Positions 26,185 to 35,573 of a stretch of DNA of 64,000 nt are shown one piece after another (position 1 is the stretch's first letter; every line of letters starts with the position of its first letter). The DNA lies in assembly GCA_020635825.1 (NCBI GenBank), contig JACJZA010000007.1, positions 62,001 through 126,000 on the forward strand, read 5' to 3'. The position numbers and the translations under genes are program-made. Below the pieces are notes generated by a model. The model saw only the letters and a program-made list of their open reading frames with translations, was not told the DNA's origin and did not search any database. The stretch comes from Flavobacteriales bacterium. Lineage in GTDB: Bacteria > Bacteroidota > Bacteroidia > Flavobacteriales_E > Vicingaceae.

Positions 26185-27303
26185 ATGACAATTGAAGTAA
26201 GAGAAGTAAATTCAGAAAAAGAATTCAAAAACTTTGTGAACGTTCAGTTTGAGATATACAAAGACAACAAATTTTGGGTTCCTCCTATCAAAAAAGATGA
26301 AATAAAAGCATTAAAACCTGAATTTAATCCTGCTTTTCGTTTTTGTAAAGCTAAATTTTGGAATGCTTACAAGAATGGAAAATGTGTAGGAAGAATTGGT
26401 GCCATCATCAATGAAAAATACAATGAAAAGATAGGAGAAAAAATTGGCCGATTTACAAGAGCCGAGTTTATAGATAACATTGAAGTAAGTAAAGCTCTTT
26501 TCAATACTGCTGAAGAATGGTTGAAATTAGAAGGTATGACATCTGTTCAAGGACCATTAGGATTTACTAATTTAGATCACCAAGGCATGTTGGTTGAAGG
26601 ATTTGACCATTTACCATCTGCTGCTTCAGAATATCACCTACCCTATTATCAAAACCATTTAGTAGAATTAGGTTTTGAAAAAGAAGTAGATTGGATAGAA
26701 TTTCGTTTATTTTTAGAAGGAGTTCCTGAAAAGGCTAAGCGTGTAGCCGAAGTAATTAAAACTAGAAACGGATTAAGAGTTCAAAGTTTTACTAAAACAA
26801 GTGAACTTCAACCCTATGCTTTTCAATTGTTTGATATTTTAAATGAAGCTTTCAAGGATTTATTTAGTGTAGTTCATTTGGATAAAGAAATGATTAACTA
26901 CTACGTAAATAGATATTTGATGATGTTAAATCCTCAATTTGTAAAACTTATTTTTGATAGTGATAATAATATTGTTGCCTTTATTGTTGGTTTACCATCA
27001 CTTTCTGAAGGATTACAAAAGGCCAATGGTAAATTATTCCCATTCGGTTGGTATCATTTGCAAAAAGCGTTAAAACATCCAAAAGTTGTTGACTTGATGT
27101 TAACGGGTATTTTACCTGATTACCAAGGTAAAGGAGTCGCTGCCATTTTAATTAATGAGTTACAAACTGTTATGGAAAAATACGGAGTAACTGAGGTAGA
27201 AACAACAGGTATTTTTGAAACCAATCAAAAAGCTATTCAAAACTGGAAAAATTACGAACACATCCAACACAAGAGAAAACGTTGCTGGAAAAAATCATTA
27301 TAA
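26185..27303 (+). CDS. GNAT-fold acyltransferase-like protein
   Basis: A protein of about 372 residues of a family common in Bacteroidota. The N-terminal part (IEVREVNSEKEFKNFVNVQFEIYKDNKFW, split around conserved aromatic positions) and the C-terminal part (LMLTGILPDYQGKGVAAILINELQ, near residues 310-335) show the GNAT acetyl-CoA-binding pattern with QGKGVA as the pyrophosphate loop. The substrate is unknown. The frame is open from TTG 26179, but ATG 26185 (MTIEVREV) is the better start. It is 4 bases before the peptidase gene, so the two may be cotranscribed. Confidence 0.8.
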   Translation: MTIEVREVNSEKEFKNFVNVQFEIYKDNKFWVPPIKKDEIKALKPEFNPAFRFCKAKFWNAYKNGKCVGRIGAIINEKYNEKIGEKIGRFTRAEFIDNIEVSKALFNTAEEWLKLEGMTSVQGPLGFTNLDHQGMLVEGFDHLPSAASEYHLPYYQNHLVELGFEKEVDWIEFRLFLEGVPEKAKRVAEVIKTRNGLRVQSFTKTSELQPYAFQLFDILNEAFKDLFSVVHLDKEMINYYVNRYLMMLNPQFVKLIFDSDNNIVAFIVGLPSLSEGLQKANGKLFPFGWYHLQKALKHPKVVDLMLTGILPDYQGKGVAAILINELQTVMEKYGVTEVETTGIFETNQKAIQNWKNYEHIQHKRKRCWKKSL

Positions 27304-27306
27304 CAC

Positions 27307-28503
27307 ATGAAAAAACTTACCATATTATTATCATTAGCAGTATCTATTAATGGATTATTTGCTCAAAACGACACCATTAAAAACAAAAAAGACGGTCATT
27401 ATTACTTTACCGTTGTTAAGGATATTGAAGCTTTAGATGTACAAAGCCAAGGAAGAACCGGAACTTGCTGGTCTTTCTCTTCACTTTCATTTTTAGAATC
27501 TGAAATTATCAGAAATGGGAAAAAGCCTGTTTCATTGTCTGAAATGTTTATTGTAAGAAATGCTTATTTAGAAAAAGCAATTACTTATGTGAGAATGCAC
27601 GGTAATTTTAATTTTGCCGCTGGAGGTGCTTTCCACGATATCCCTCACATTGTAAAAAAATACGGTATTGTTCCGGAAGAAATTTACAATGGATTAAATT
27701 ATGGAGAAGATAAACACAATCATGCTGAAATGGATGCTGTATTGAGAGCCATGGTAGAACAAATTGTAAAAAATCCACAGAGAAAACTTACTACTTCATG
27801 GACAACTGCAATAGAAGGAGTTTTAGATGCTTATTTAGGGAAAATTCCAGCGGAATTTGAATTTCAAGGTAAAAAATATACACCCAAAAGTTATGCTGCC
27901 AGTTTAGGACTAAATATGGATGATTATATAGCAATTGGTTCATTTACTCACCATCCTTTTTACCAAACTTTTGTGTTAGAAGTTCCTGATAACTGGGGAT
28001 TTGGTGATGTTTACAATGTTCCTTTAAATGAAATGGAACAAATAATGAATGATGCTGTAATGAAAGGTTATTCTGTAGCTTGGGGAAGTGATGTTTCTGA
28101 AAAAGGATTTTCATTTTCTAATGGTTTAGCGATAGTACCTGAGGATGAGGCAACCATAAAAGTAAAAGGAAAAGACAACAAACATTTTAGCGATGCCGGT
28201 GCAGAAAAAATAAGCAATGCTTTTGATGAGCCAGTAGAAGAAAAGAAAATCACTCAAGAAATGCGTCAAAATGCATTTGATAATTACGAAACCCAAGATG
28301 ACCATGGAATGCATATTACAGGAATAGTAAAAGATCAAAAAGGAAATAAATACTACATTGTAAAAAATTCATGGGGAACAGAAAATGATGCAGACGGATA
28401 TTTTTATGCTTCAGAAGCTTACGTGAAATATAAAACCATTGATTTTATGATTCATAAAGATGCATTATCAAAAGAAATGAAAAACAAACTAAATATTAAA
28501 TAA
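27307..28503 (+). CDS. Secreted C1-family cysteine peptidase (aminopeptidase C/bleomycin hydrolase-like)
   Basis: A 398-residue papain-superfamily peptidase with a cleavable signal peptide (MKKLTILLSLAVSINGLFAQ). The catalytic set is visible: oxyanion Gln 48 and nucleophile Cys 54 in QGRTGTCWSFSSL, His in DDHGMHITGI, and Asn in YYIVKNSWGTEN near 355. The overall layout follows bleomycin hydrolase/aminopeptidase C, including a long insertion between Cys and His. Unlike the usual cytoplasmic enzymes it carries an export signal, so a periplasmic peptide-trimming role is inferred. Confidence 0.9.
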   Translation: MKKLTILLSLAVSINGLFAQNDTIKNKKDGHYYFTVVKDIEALDVQSQGRTGTCWSFSSLSFLESEIIRNGKKPVSLSEMFIVRNAYLEKAITYVRMHGNFNFAAGGAFHDIPHIVKKYGIVPEEIYNGLNYGEDKHNHAEMDAVLRAMVEQIVKNPQRKLTTSWTTAIEGVLDAYLGKIPAEFEFQGKKYTPKSYAASLGLNMDDYIAIGSFTHHPFYQTFVLEVPDNWGFGDVYNVPLNEMEQIMNDAVMKGYSVAWGSDVSEKGFSFSNGLAIVPEDEATIKVKGKDNKHFSDAGAEKISNAFDEPVEEKKITQEMRQNAFDNYETQDDHGMHITGIVKDQKGNKYYIVKNSWGTENDADGYFYASEAYVKYKTIDFMIHKDALSKEMKNKLNIK

Positions 28504-28514
28504 GCTATTTTAAA

Positions 28515-28985
28515 ATGAACACTCCGCAAGTAATTAAAATCGGAAAAGGTTTAAATGATATTCGATTTGGAATTTATAGAGAAACCTTAAAGAAAACATT
28601 AGGTGAACCTACAGAAATTGAGCAATTAAGCGCCAATGAAGATGATGATGAGGATGAATATTTTGTTGAAGTTTGGCATTATGATGAAATGGATCTTTCT
28701 TTCTCTTTTGATGAAGAAGATGATTGGAGATTAATGAGCATTGCTGCTAATTCTGATGAAATGGTTTTTAATGGTAAAAACATTAAAGGAATTTCTTTAG
28801 CTGAATTGAAAGAATTAGTTAGTGAAGAAGAACTAGGAGAAATGGAAGAAGAAATGTTGGATGACAATCAGAAAGTGGTTTCTATTTTATCCTCTAGTAT
28901 TAACTTTTGGTTTGAAAATGATGCTTTAACCGAAGTACAGTGGGGTGTTCTATGGACGAATGAAGACATTCCTAAATGGCCTTAA
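28515..28985 (+). CDS. Acidic protein of unknown function
   Basis: A 156-residue soluble protein without signal peptide. It is strongly acidic, with runs such as NEDDDEDE near 42-49 and SEEELGEMEEEMLDD near 110. The pattern IRFGIYRETLKKTLGEPTE at the start, then a VWHYDEMDLSFSFDE strand pair, suggests a small alpha/beta fold. I do not recognise the family. It follows the peptidase gene by 11 bases and ends before a strong terminator, so it is probably the last gene of that transcript. Confidence 0.7.
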   Translation: MNTPQVIKIGKGLNDIRFGIYRETLKKTLGEPTEIEQLSANEDDDEDEYFVEVWHYDEMDLSFSFDEEDDWRLMSIAANSDEMVFNGKNIKGISLAELKELVSEEELGEMEEEMLDDNQKVVSILSSSINFWFENDALTEVQWGVLWTNEDIPKWP

Positions 28986-29004
28986 GTATTAAATAATATT
29001 TCTA

Positions 29005-29040
29005 AAAAAGAGGATTGAATATTCAATCCTCTTTTTTTTA
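29005..29040 (+). terminator. Strong rho-independent terminator
   Basis: A perfect 16-base inverted repeat with almost no loop (29005-29020 and 29021-29036), followed by further T residues. It ends the pyrG-to-acidic-protein gene run. Confidence 0.9.
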
Positions 29041-29210
29041 TAGTTATATTTTACTTATGTTATGTTTATAACATTCTCAGTAATACTAGCTATCTACACA
29101 TATTTTTAGTAATTTTATAACATTAACATAATTCTTATACAAATTATTTAACTTATTAAAGCAACTTTTATACTATAGTTGCGTCATGTTGATTATAAAA
29201 CTAAATTCAA

Positions 29211-29600
29211 ATGTTAAAATTAACTACAACATTATTATTTATTTCATTGGCTTTTTTTGGTTTTTCTCAAAACAACATACAATTAGAGCGAGATGTGTTT
29301 GAGTACAGAACTGTCAATAAAAGCAAACAGACTTACTTTGACAGGGTTTTAAAACCAGGGGAAACAAATACTGTAAAATTTTCTGTACAGCAATATGATT
29401 TTAAAACAATAATTGCTTTAAAAGAAAACTTAGAAAGGTATTTCGAAAAAATAGATTTAGCTTTTTTTGATAAAGAGACATATCTATTTACACTTATTTA
29501 TAATCATCAAATGCAAAGAGATGATTTAATTTCAGAGTTTGATAAGCTTGGAGTAAATTACTTCCTTACAAAAACTCCAGTTCAAAACTTAAATCAGTAA
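29211..29600 (+). CDS. Small secreted protein of unknown function, paired with the T9SS surface protein
   Basis: A 129-residue protein with a signal peptide (LKLTTTLLFISLAFFGFSQ) and a mature part rich in charged residues and aromatics (ENLERYFEKIDLAFFDKETYLFTLIYNHQM). I do not recognise the family. It ends 3 bases before the large T9SS protein, so it is probably an exported partner or part of the same surface assembly. A TATAGTTG box at 29174-29181 (7 of 8 matches to TAnnTTTG) is a possible promoter. Confidence 0.7.
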   Translation: MLKLTTTLLFISLAFFGFSQNNIQLERDVFEYRTVNKSKQTYFDRVLKPGETNTVKFSVQQYDFKTIIALKENLERYFEKIDLAFFDKETYLFTLIYNHQMQRDDLISEFDKLGVNYFLTKTPVQNLNQ

Positions 29601-29603
29601 AAA

Positions 29604-32600
29604 ATGAAAAAGATTTTATTTATAACTTCTATTTTATTACATGTAAGTTTCTTAGTTAAATCTCAAACTTTTAATACAGGTACGAATGTAACAATTCCTG
29701 ATGCAGGTAGTGAAGTATGTTCTCCAATTAGTGTAACTGGTGTTGGTATAATTGATGGTACGTATGGGCTACAATCCGTTACCATTAAAATAAATCATAC
29801 TTGGGATTCAGATTTAGATATCTATTTAGTTGCACCTGATGGTACCAGAATTGAGCTTAGTACTGATAATGGTGGAAGTGGTTCTAATTACGGTAGTGGT
29901 ACAGCTAATAATGCAGGGCCTTATACTGTTTTTGATATGTCAGGTGCAGCAGGAAATGTTACAGGAGGTGTTGCTCCCTTTACTAATACATATATCCCAG
30001 AAGGGGACCTCGGAGATGCAAATAATGGTCAGAATGCGAATGGAACATGGAATTTATGCGTTACTGATGACACCGGTGGTGATACTGGTTTTATAAATGC
30101 ATGGCAATTAACTTTTAGTGCTACTCCTGCTCCACCTGGTGGTGGAGGTGGTGGTGCTCCTTCTAATGATTTATGTACAGGAGCAACAGCTTTGCCTTGT
30201 GGTACAACAAATTTGGCAGGAACAACTGTAGGAAGTACCAATGTATCTGACCCTGCAAGTTGCGCTAGTAGCTATGGTGTATGGTACACATTTACTGGTG
30301 ACGGAGGTTCTACAACTATTTCGGCTACAGCAAGTGGTGGATGGGATCATGAAATGGTAGTATTTAGTGGGGCATGTGGTTCTTTAACTAATATCGTTTG
30401 TCGAGATGCCGGATTCACTGATGGAACAGAATCATATACTTTTACGACAACCAATGCTGTAACCTATTATGTTTATATTGCACATTATAGCACATCATCT
30501 ACAACAACAGGTACTTTTACAATTTCAAGATCTTGTTCAGCACCTCCTACATGTATACCTGATGCTACTATAAATACAACTACCTACTCTGGCTCTGGAA
30601 CTACTTGTGGATTTGGTGATGATTATGATTCTGGTGATGCCTGTGGTTCATCCTATATGAATGGAGATGATATTGTAATAGCCTGGACACCTAACACTAC
30701 TGAATGTGTAAATATTAATCTTAGCAATACCGGAACATGGGTAGGTGTTTTTGTTACAGATGATTGCCCAAATATTGGTGGAGCAAGTTGTTTAGCAAGT
30801 AATACTAATTCTAGTGGTAATCCTTCAATCTCAGGATTTAATGTTACTTTTGGAACTACTTACTACATAACTGTTTCAACAAATCCAACTCCTCAATGTA
30901 CTGCATTTGATTTAGATATTGTTAGTTGCCCCCCACCTCCTGCAAACGATGAATGTGCAGGAGCTACAGCTGTTACTGTAAATACTGATAATACTTGTAC
31001 TTTTACTACTGCCGGAACTATATCTGCAGCAACTGGTTCAGCAGATGGTAATACATGTTTTGGTACTGATGATGATGATGTATGGTTTTCTTTTGTTGCT
31101 ACTTCAACAAAGCACTATGTAGATTTACTAAATGTAGCAGGCTCAACCACAGATATGTATCACGTTTTATACTCTGGCTCATGCGGTTCACTAACTCAAC
31201 TTTACTGTAGCGATGCTAATTCTAGTACTGCGAGCAATTTAACCATTGGTGCTACTTACTATATTAGAGTATATACCTACACATCTACTGGTGGACAAAC
31301 ATCAACCTTTGATGTATGTGTTAGTTCAGACCCACCTCCAGTTACTGCTTGTTCTGGGAATTTTTATGATACAGGTGGAGCTGGCGGGAACTATTCAGCA
31401 AATGAGTATTACTTTCAAACATACTGTTCAAGTGTTGCTGGTCAATGTTTAGTAATGACTTTTTCTGCTTTTAATACTGAATCATGTTGTGATGAATTAA
31501 ATATTTATAATGGTGCCTCTACTTCTGCTTCATTAATTGGAACATACGCAGGTACTTCTCTGCCAAATGGAGGAACAATTACTGCAAATTCAGGTTGTTT
31601 AACAATTGAATGGGATTCAGACGGTTCTGCTCAAAGTAGCGGTTGGGCAGCAACAATAAGTTGTGCTGCGTGCCCCCCCCCATCTTGTAGTGATGGTATT
31701 CAAAATGGTACAGAAACAGGTGTTGATTGTGGTGGTTCCTGTGGAGCTTGCCCAGTTATAGGACCATGTGGCAACTTAAATAATAACGATTGGTGTTCAG
31801 ACCCAGCAGTTTTAACACAAGGTGCTGGTTCATGGTCAAGTTCTACATCTAATATCTATTCTTATGATGATCCTGGAACAAGTTTCTGTGGTTCAATAGA
31901 AAATAATTCATGGTATGTATTTACCGCAGCAGCCACTACTGAAACTTTTAATTTTACAAACATTACTAATTGTAATTTTAATGATGGTATTCAAGCAGAA
32001 GTTTTTGATGTAACAACAGATGTGAATGGATGTTGCACATCTCTTTCATCTGTATCTAACTGTTGGAATCCATGGAGTACCGCAGATGGTACTGTTACTG
32101 CTACTGGATTAACAATTGGTAACGACTATTATTTAATGGTTGATGGATGGGGAGGTGACCAATGTGATTTTACAGTAACAGGATGGACTGCTACTGGTAT
32201 CTTACCTGTAACACTTGTATCTTTTGAAGGCTACAATTATAAAGAAGGTAACAAACTAAGATGGGTAACTCAGTCTGAAATTAATAATGATTATTTTATT
32301 ATTCAAAAATCTTTTGATGGAAGTCATTTTGAAGACATTGGAATTATTGATGGTAATGGAAATTCTAATAACACTATTAATTATGATTTTTTTGATGATA
32401 ATATTAGATTTAAGGTTAATTATTATCGCTTAAAACAAATAGATTTTGACGGTCAATATGAGTATTCTAAAATCATAGCAGTAAAAAATGATGATAATAC
32501 TATTGTTGAGTTGTACCCTAATCCAAGTAGAGAGAAATTATTTATTGATATCAATAAACCTAATGATGAAATCTATACAATTGTATACTCTAATGTTATT

Positions 32601-32753
32601 GGAGAAATAAAAACTGAACAACTAAATATGAGTAAAAATATTAATACCTATCAATTGAATATTTTTAAAACATTAAATTCAGGCATCTATTTTATTAAGG
32701 TTGTTGATAGTGATGGAAATACAATTCAAACAGAGAAAATTGTTAAGCAATAA
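29604..32753 (+). CDS. Type IX-secreted multidomain surface protein (P domain, CUB-like domain, C-terminal sorting domain)
   Basis: A 1049-residue protein with a signal peptide (ILLHVSFLVKSQ), then a proprotein-convertase P domain (about 30-175: HTWDSDLDIYLVAPDGTRIEL, NGTWNLCVTDDTGGDTG, AWQLTFS). After a Gly-rich linker come Cys-rich beta domains that each open like APSNDLCTGATAL and PANDECAGATAV, a CUB-like domain (about 585-690: CSGNFYDTGG, DELNIYNGAS, LTIEWDSDGS), a DGIQNGTETGVDCGGSCGAC motif, and a Por secretion tail (about 970-1049: ELYPNPSREKLFIDI, GIYFIKVVDSDG). Such tails send proteins through type IX secretion to the cell surface. The role may be adhesion or an accessory to exported enzymes. 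No catalytic domain is present. A C9 run lies in the gene. Confidence 0.92.
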   Translation: MKKILFITSILLHVSFLVKSQTFNTGTNVTIPDAGSEVCSPISVTGVGIIDGTYGLQSVTIKINHTWDSDLDIYLVAPDGTRIELSTDNGGSGSNYGSGTANNAGPYTVFDMSGAAGNVTGGVAPFTNTYIPEGDLGDANNGQNANGTWNLCVTDDTGGDTGFINAWQLTFSATPAPPGGGGGGAPSNDLCTGATALPCGTTNLAGTTVGSTNVSDPASCASSYGVWYTFTGDGGSTTISATASGGWDHEMVVFSGACGSLTNIVCRDAGFTDGTESYTFTTTNAVTYYVYIAHYSTSSTTTGTFTISRSCSAPPTCIPDATINTTTYSGSGTTCGFGDDYDSGDACGSSYMNGDDIVIAWTPNTTECVNINLSNTGTWVGVFVTDDCPNIGGASCLASNTNSSGNPSISGFNVTFGTTYYITVSTNPTPQCTAFDLDIVSCPPPPANDECAGATAVTVNTDNTCTFTTAGTISAATGSADGNTCFGTDDDDVWFSFVATSTKHYVDLLNVAGSTTDMYHVLYSGSCGSLTQLYCSDANSSTASNLTIGATYYIRVYTYTSTGGQTSTFDVCVSSDPPPVTACSGNFYDTGGAGGNYSANEYYFQTYCSSVAGQCLVMTFSAFNTESCCDELNIYNGASTSASLIGTYAGTSLPNGGTITANSGCLTIEWDSDGSAQSSGWAATISCAACPPPSCSDGIQNGTETGVDCGGSCGACPVIGPCGNLNNNDWCSDPAVLTQGAGSWSSSTSNIYSYDDPGTSFCGSIENNSWYVFTAAATTETFNFTNITNCNFNDGIQAEVFDVTTDVNGCCTSLSSVSNCWNPWSTADGTVTATGLTIGNDYYLMVDGWGGDQCDFTVTGWTATGILPVTLVSFEGYNYKEGNKLRWVTQSEINNDYFIIQKSFDGSHFEDIGIIDGNGNSNNTINYDFFDDNIRFKVNYYRLKQIDFDGQYEYSKIIAVKNDDNTIVELYPNPSREKLFIDINKPNDEIYTIVYSNVIGEIKTEQLNMSKNINTYQLNIFKTLNSGIYFIKVVDSDGNTIQTEKIVKQ
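31673..31681 (+). repeat. C9 homopolymer inside the T9SS surface protein gene
   Basis: Nine consecutive C bases are read as part of CPPPSC. In an AT-rich gene this is conspicuous, and a one-base slip would shift the frame and remove the C-terminal sorting domain. Confidence 0.8.
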
Positions 32754-32773
32754 TCCTTAATTATATACTACAT

Positions 32774-32808
32774 AAAAAAGCCTCAACAAATGTTGAGGCT
32801 TTTTTTTA
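32774..32808. terminator. Bidirectional rho-independent terminator
   Basis: A stem of about 14 bases (A-rich start then GCCTCAAC, 4-base loop, and its complement) with a run of A on the left and T on the right can end both the plus-strand T9SS gene and the minus-strand hmgA-hppD run. Confidence 0.9.
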
Positions 32809-32828
32809 TATCAAATTATTGAATTTAC

Positions 32829-33017
32829 TTAATGGTGTGTTTCTTCAGCACCTTTATTAAACATTAAAATAGCAACAATGGAACCTATTATTACAACTGC
32901 CATAGACAAAGCTTGCAATACTTCATTATCTTGAGAAAATGAAATATAAGCTGGTTGAAATGGCAATATAACTAGAAAAGCAATTATTGCTATGGCTATT
33001 AATTTCTTTTTATTCAT
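32829..33017 (-). CDS. Small two-helix membrane protein
   Basis: A 62-residue protein with two hydrophobic helices (LIAIAIIAFLVILPF and LSMAVVIIGSIVAILMF) joined by a short polar loop, ending in HH. I do not recognise a family. It follows hppD by 40 bases on the same strand and precedes the shared terminator, which supports it as a real gene at the end of the tyrosine-catabolism operon. Function unknown. Confidence 0.6.
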   Translation of the reverse strand: MNKKKLIAIAIIAFLVILPFQPAYISFSQDNEVLQALSMAVVIIGSIVAILMFNKGAEETHH

Positions 33018-33057
33018 AATACAAGTTTTTAATGTTTTTGTAAAGTTAAGTAAAAAT

Positions 33058-34215
33058 TTAAAGCGTACCTCTTTTCTCTTGTTCTCTTTCTATAGATTCA
33101 AATAATGCTTTAAAATTACCAGCACCAAAGCCTCTAGCTCCCATTCTTTGAATAATTTCAAAAAACAAAGTAGGTCTATCTTCTACCGGCTTAGTAAATA
33201 TTTGTAATAAATATCCTTCTTCATCAGCATCAATCATAATTCCTAACCCTTTCAGTGTTTCTATATCTTCTCTTAATTGATGATTATGAGCCATCAAACG
33301 TTCAGGAACTGCTTTATAATATTCATCTGGTGGAGTAGATAAAAATTCAACACCTCTAGCTCTCATTCCTTTCACGGTAGAAATTATATCATTGGTCGCA
33401 ACAGCAATATGTTGGCATCCTGGACCTTCATAAAAGTCTAGATATTCTTCAATTTGAGATTTCTTTTTACCCTCTGCTGGTTCATTAATTGGGAATTTAA
33501 TACGACCATTTCCATTACTCATCACTTTACTCATTAATGCTGAGTATTCAGTATGAATTTGTTTATCATCAAACGATAAAAAGTTTTCAAAACCCATTAC
33601 ATCTTCGTACCATTTTACCCATGTATTCATTTCTCCCCAACCTACATTTCCTACCATGTGGTCAATGTATTTTAACCCAAGTGACTCTGGATTATACTCA
33701 GACTCCCATTTAACAAAACCCGGTAAAAATGGACCATCATATTTCTTTCTTTCCACGAACATATGCACTGTTTCTCCATAAGTGTAGATACCTGCTCTTA
33801 CAACTTCACCATGTTCATCTTTTTCAACGGTTGGCTCCATATAAGATTTAGCTCCTCTAGAAGTAGTCTCTTCCCAAGCCTTTTTAGCATCCTCTACCCA
33901 AAGGGCAATTACTTTTACTCCATCTCCATGTTTAACAATATGTTCGTTAATTGGATGTTTAGAATTAAGTGGTGTAGTTAATACCAATTTAATTTTATCT
34001 TGTTTTATTACATATGACACAGTATCTCTACTACCAGTTTCTAACCCTCTGTAAGCAAAAGATTGAAACCCGAAAGCTGTTTTATAGAAATGTGCTGCTT
34101 GTTTAGCATTACCTACATAAAATTCTACATAATCAGTACCTAACAATGGAAGGAAATCTTGTGCACCTTCGAATATTTTTTCAAGACCGTAGTCTACATT
34201 TTTTATATCGCTCAT
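33058..34215 (-). CDS. hppD: 4-Hydroxyphenylpyruvate dioxygenase
   Basis: A 385-residue non-heme iron enzyme that turns 4-hydroxyphenylpyruvate into homogentisate in tyrosine breakdown. It shows two vicinal-oxygen-chelate halves. The iron ligands are visible: His in YIDHMVGNVG near 185, His in GCQHIAVATNDI near 270, and Glu in LFFEIIQRMGARGFG near 355, with GAGNFKALFESIEREQ as the typical end. Start ATG at 34215. It follows hmgA by 21 bases, so both act in one operon: the product of this enzyme is the substrate of HmgA. Confidence 0.97.
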   Translation of the reverse strand: MSDIKNVDYGLEKIFEGAQDFLPLLGTDYVEFYVGNAKQAAHFYKTAFGFQSFAYRGLETGSRDTVSYVIKQDKIKLVLTTPLNSKHPINEHIVKHGDGVKVIALWVEDAKKAWEETTSRGAKSYMEPTVEKDEHGEVVRAGIYTYGETVHMFVERKKYDGPFLPGFVKWESEYNPESLGLKYIDHMVGNVGWGEMNTWVKWYEDVMGFENFLSFDDKQIHTEYSALMSKVMSNGNGRIKFPINEPAEGKKKSQIEEYLDFYEGPGCQHIAVATNDIISTVKGMRARGVEFLSTPPDEYYKAVPERLMAHNHQLREDIETLKGLGIMIDADEEGYLLQIFTKPVEDRPTLFFEIIQRMGARGFGAGNFKALFESIEREQEKRGTL

Positions 34216-34236
34216 AATATTTTTCTTTTTTAGTTT

Positions 34237-35397
34237 TTAATGTTCAAGCCAAGATTGGTAATAATCTCCATCTTGAATATCTAATGCTTGTTGTGTAATT
34301 TTTAATGGTTTAAAAGTGTCTACCATCACAGCTAATTCTTGAGTATCTTTTTGACCAATGCTTCTCTCCATTGCACCAGGGTGAGGCCCATGAGGAATAC
34401 CAGCTGGGTGAAGTGTAATTTGACCTTGTTCGATGTTATTCCTACTCATAAAATCACCATCCACATAATACAATACTTCATCTGAATCAATATTGCTATG
34501 GTTATATGGTGCCGGAATAGCTTCCGGATGATAATCATACAACCTTGGAACAAAAGAACAAATCACAAAAGCATCTGTTTCAAAAGTTTGATGAATTGGA
34601 GGTGGCAAGTGTACTCTACCAGTTATTGGTTCAAAATCGTGTATAGAAAATTTATATGGAAAGTTGTATCCATCCCATCCTACTACACTAAATGGATGTG
34701 CTGCATAAAGATATTCATGCATCATATCTTGCTTTTTTACTTTAAGAATAAAATCACCTTTTTCATCGTAAGTTTCCAGTTCATACGGGGGATGTATATC
34801 TCTTTCACAAAATGGAGAATGTTCTAAATGTTGTCCAAACCAGTTTCTATACCTCTTAGGAGTATATACCGGTCTTTTTGATTCTACGATAAACAATCTA
34901 TTATCTTCTGTGTTAAAAGAAATTTGATAAATCATTCCTCTTGGAATCATCAAATAATCTCCATATTCAAAATCTATATTTCCTAAATATGTTCTTAGTT
35001 TACCGGATCCTTTATGAATAAAGATTACTTCATCAGAATCGGTATTTTTATAAAAATAATCTGTTAATGATTTTTTTGGCGAAGATAATACTATAGTACA
35101 ATCTGAATTAAATAAAACCGGAACTCTACTTTCTAGAAAATCATCTTTTGATTCCACCTTAAATCCTTTAAGGCTTAATGACTTCATATTTTTTTCGATC
35201 GCAGCTTTAGGTTCTACAGAATATGATTTTAGAACTTCTTTTACTTGTGTAGGTCTTTGAGTATGATAAAGTAATGATGACATACCATCAAACCCTATAG
35301 TTCCAAAAAGTTCTTCGTAATAAAATTTTCCTTCTGGACTTTTAAATATTGTATGTCTTTTTTTAGGGATATTCCCTAATTTATGATATCGTGGCAT
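34237..35397 (-). CDS. hmgA: Homogentisate 1,2-dioxygenase
   Basis: A 386-residue cupin-type iron dioxygenase that opens the ring of homogentisate to maleylacetoacetate. Visible motifs: YYEELFGTIGFDGMSSLLYH near the start, YLMIPRGMIYQI as the cupin strand, and the iron-site region ITLHPAGIPHGPHPGAMERS near 335. Length fits the short bacterial form. It is the first gene of the hmgA-hppD operon. Fumarylacetoacetate hydrolase and maleylacetoacetate isomerase are not in the window. The upstream 176 bases (35398-35573) are AT-rich with no clear promoter box. Confidence 0.95.
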   Translation of the reverse strand: MPRYHKLGNIPKKRHTIFKSPEGKFYYEELFGTIGFDGMSSLLYHTQRPTQVKEVLKSYSVEPKAAIEKNMKSLSLKGFKVESKDDFLESRVPVLFNSDCTIVLSSPKKSLTDYFYKNTDSDEVIFIHKGSGKLRTYLGNIDFEYGDYLMIPRGMIYQISFNTEDNRLFIVESKRPVYTPKRYRNWFGQHLEHSPFCERDIHPPYELETYDEKGDFILKVKKQDMMHEYLYAAHPFSVVGWDGYNFPYKFSIHDFEPITGRVHLPPPIHQTFETDAFVICSFVPRLYDYHPEAIPAPYNHSNIDSDEVLYYVDGDFMSRNNIEQGQITLHPAGIPHGPHPGAMERSIGQKDTQELAVMVDTFKPLKITQQALDIQDGDYYQSWLEH

Positions 35398-35573
35398 AAT
35401 TTAATTAATTAATTATTAAAATGATTATAGAAAATTATTGCCAATCATTCAGGATTACGCTTTAATTCAATTTTACATCGATATTTATATTCTATATCAT
35501 TCATATAAACGAATTTAAGCATTTTATTAATGGAACAAAAATGATAAAAATCAGGAAGATTAAAAAGTCTGTT

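Noticed and set aside
31246..31452. Second-frame open frames within the T9SS protein gene
   Set aside because: They are shadows of the long gene, which has continuous domain structure in its own frame.
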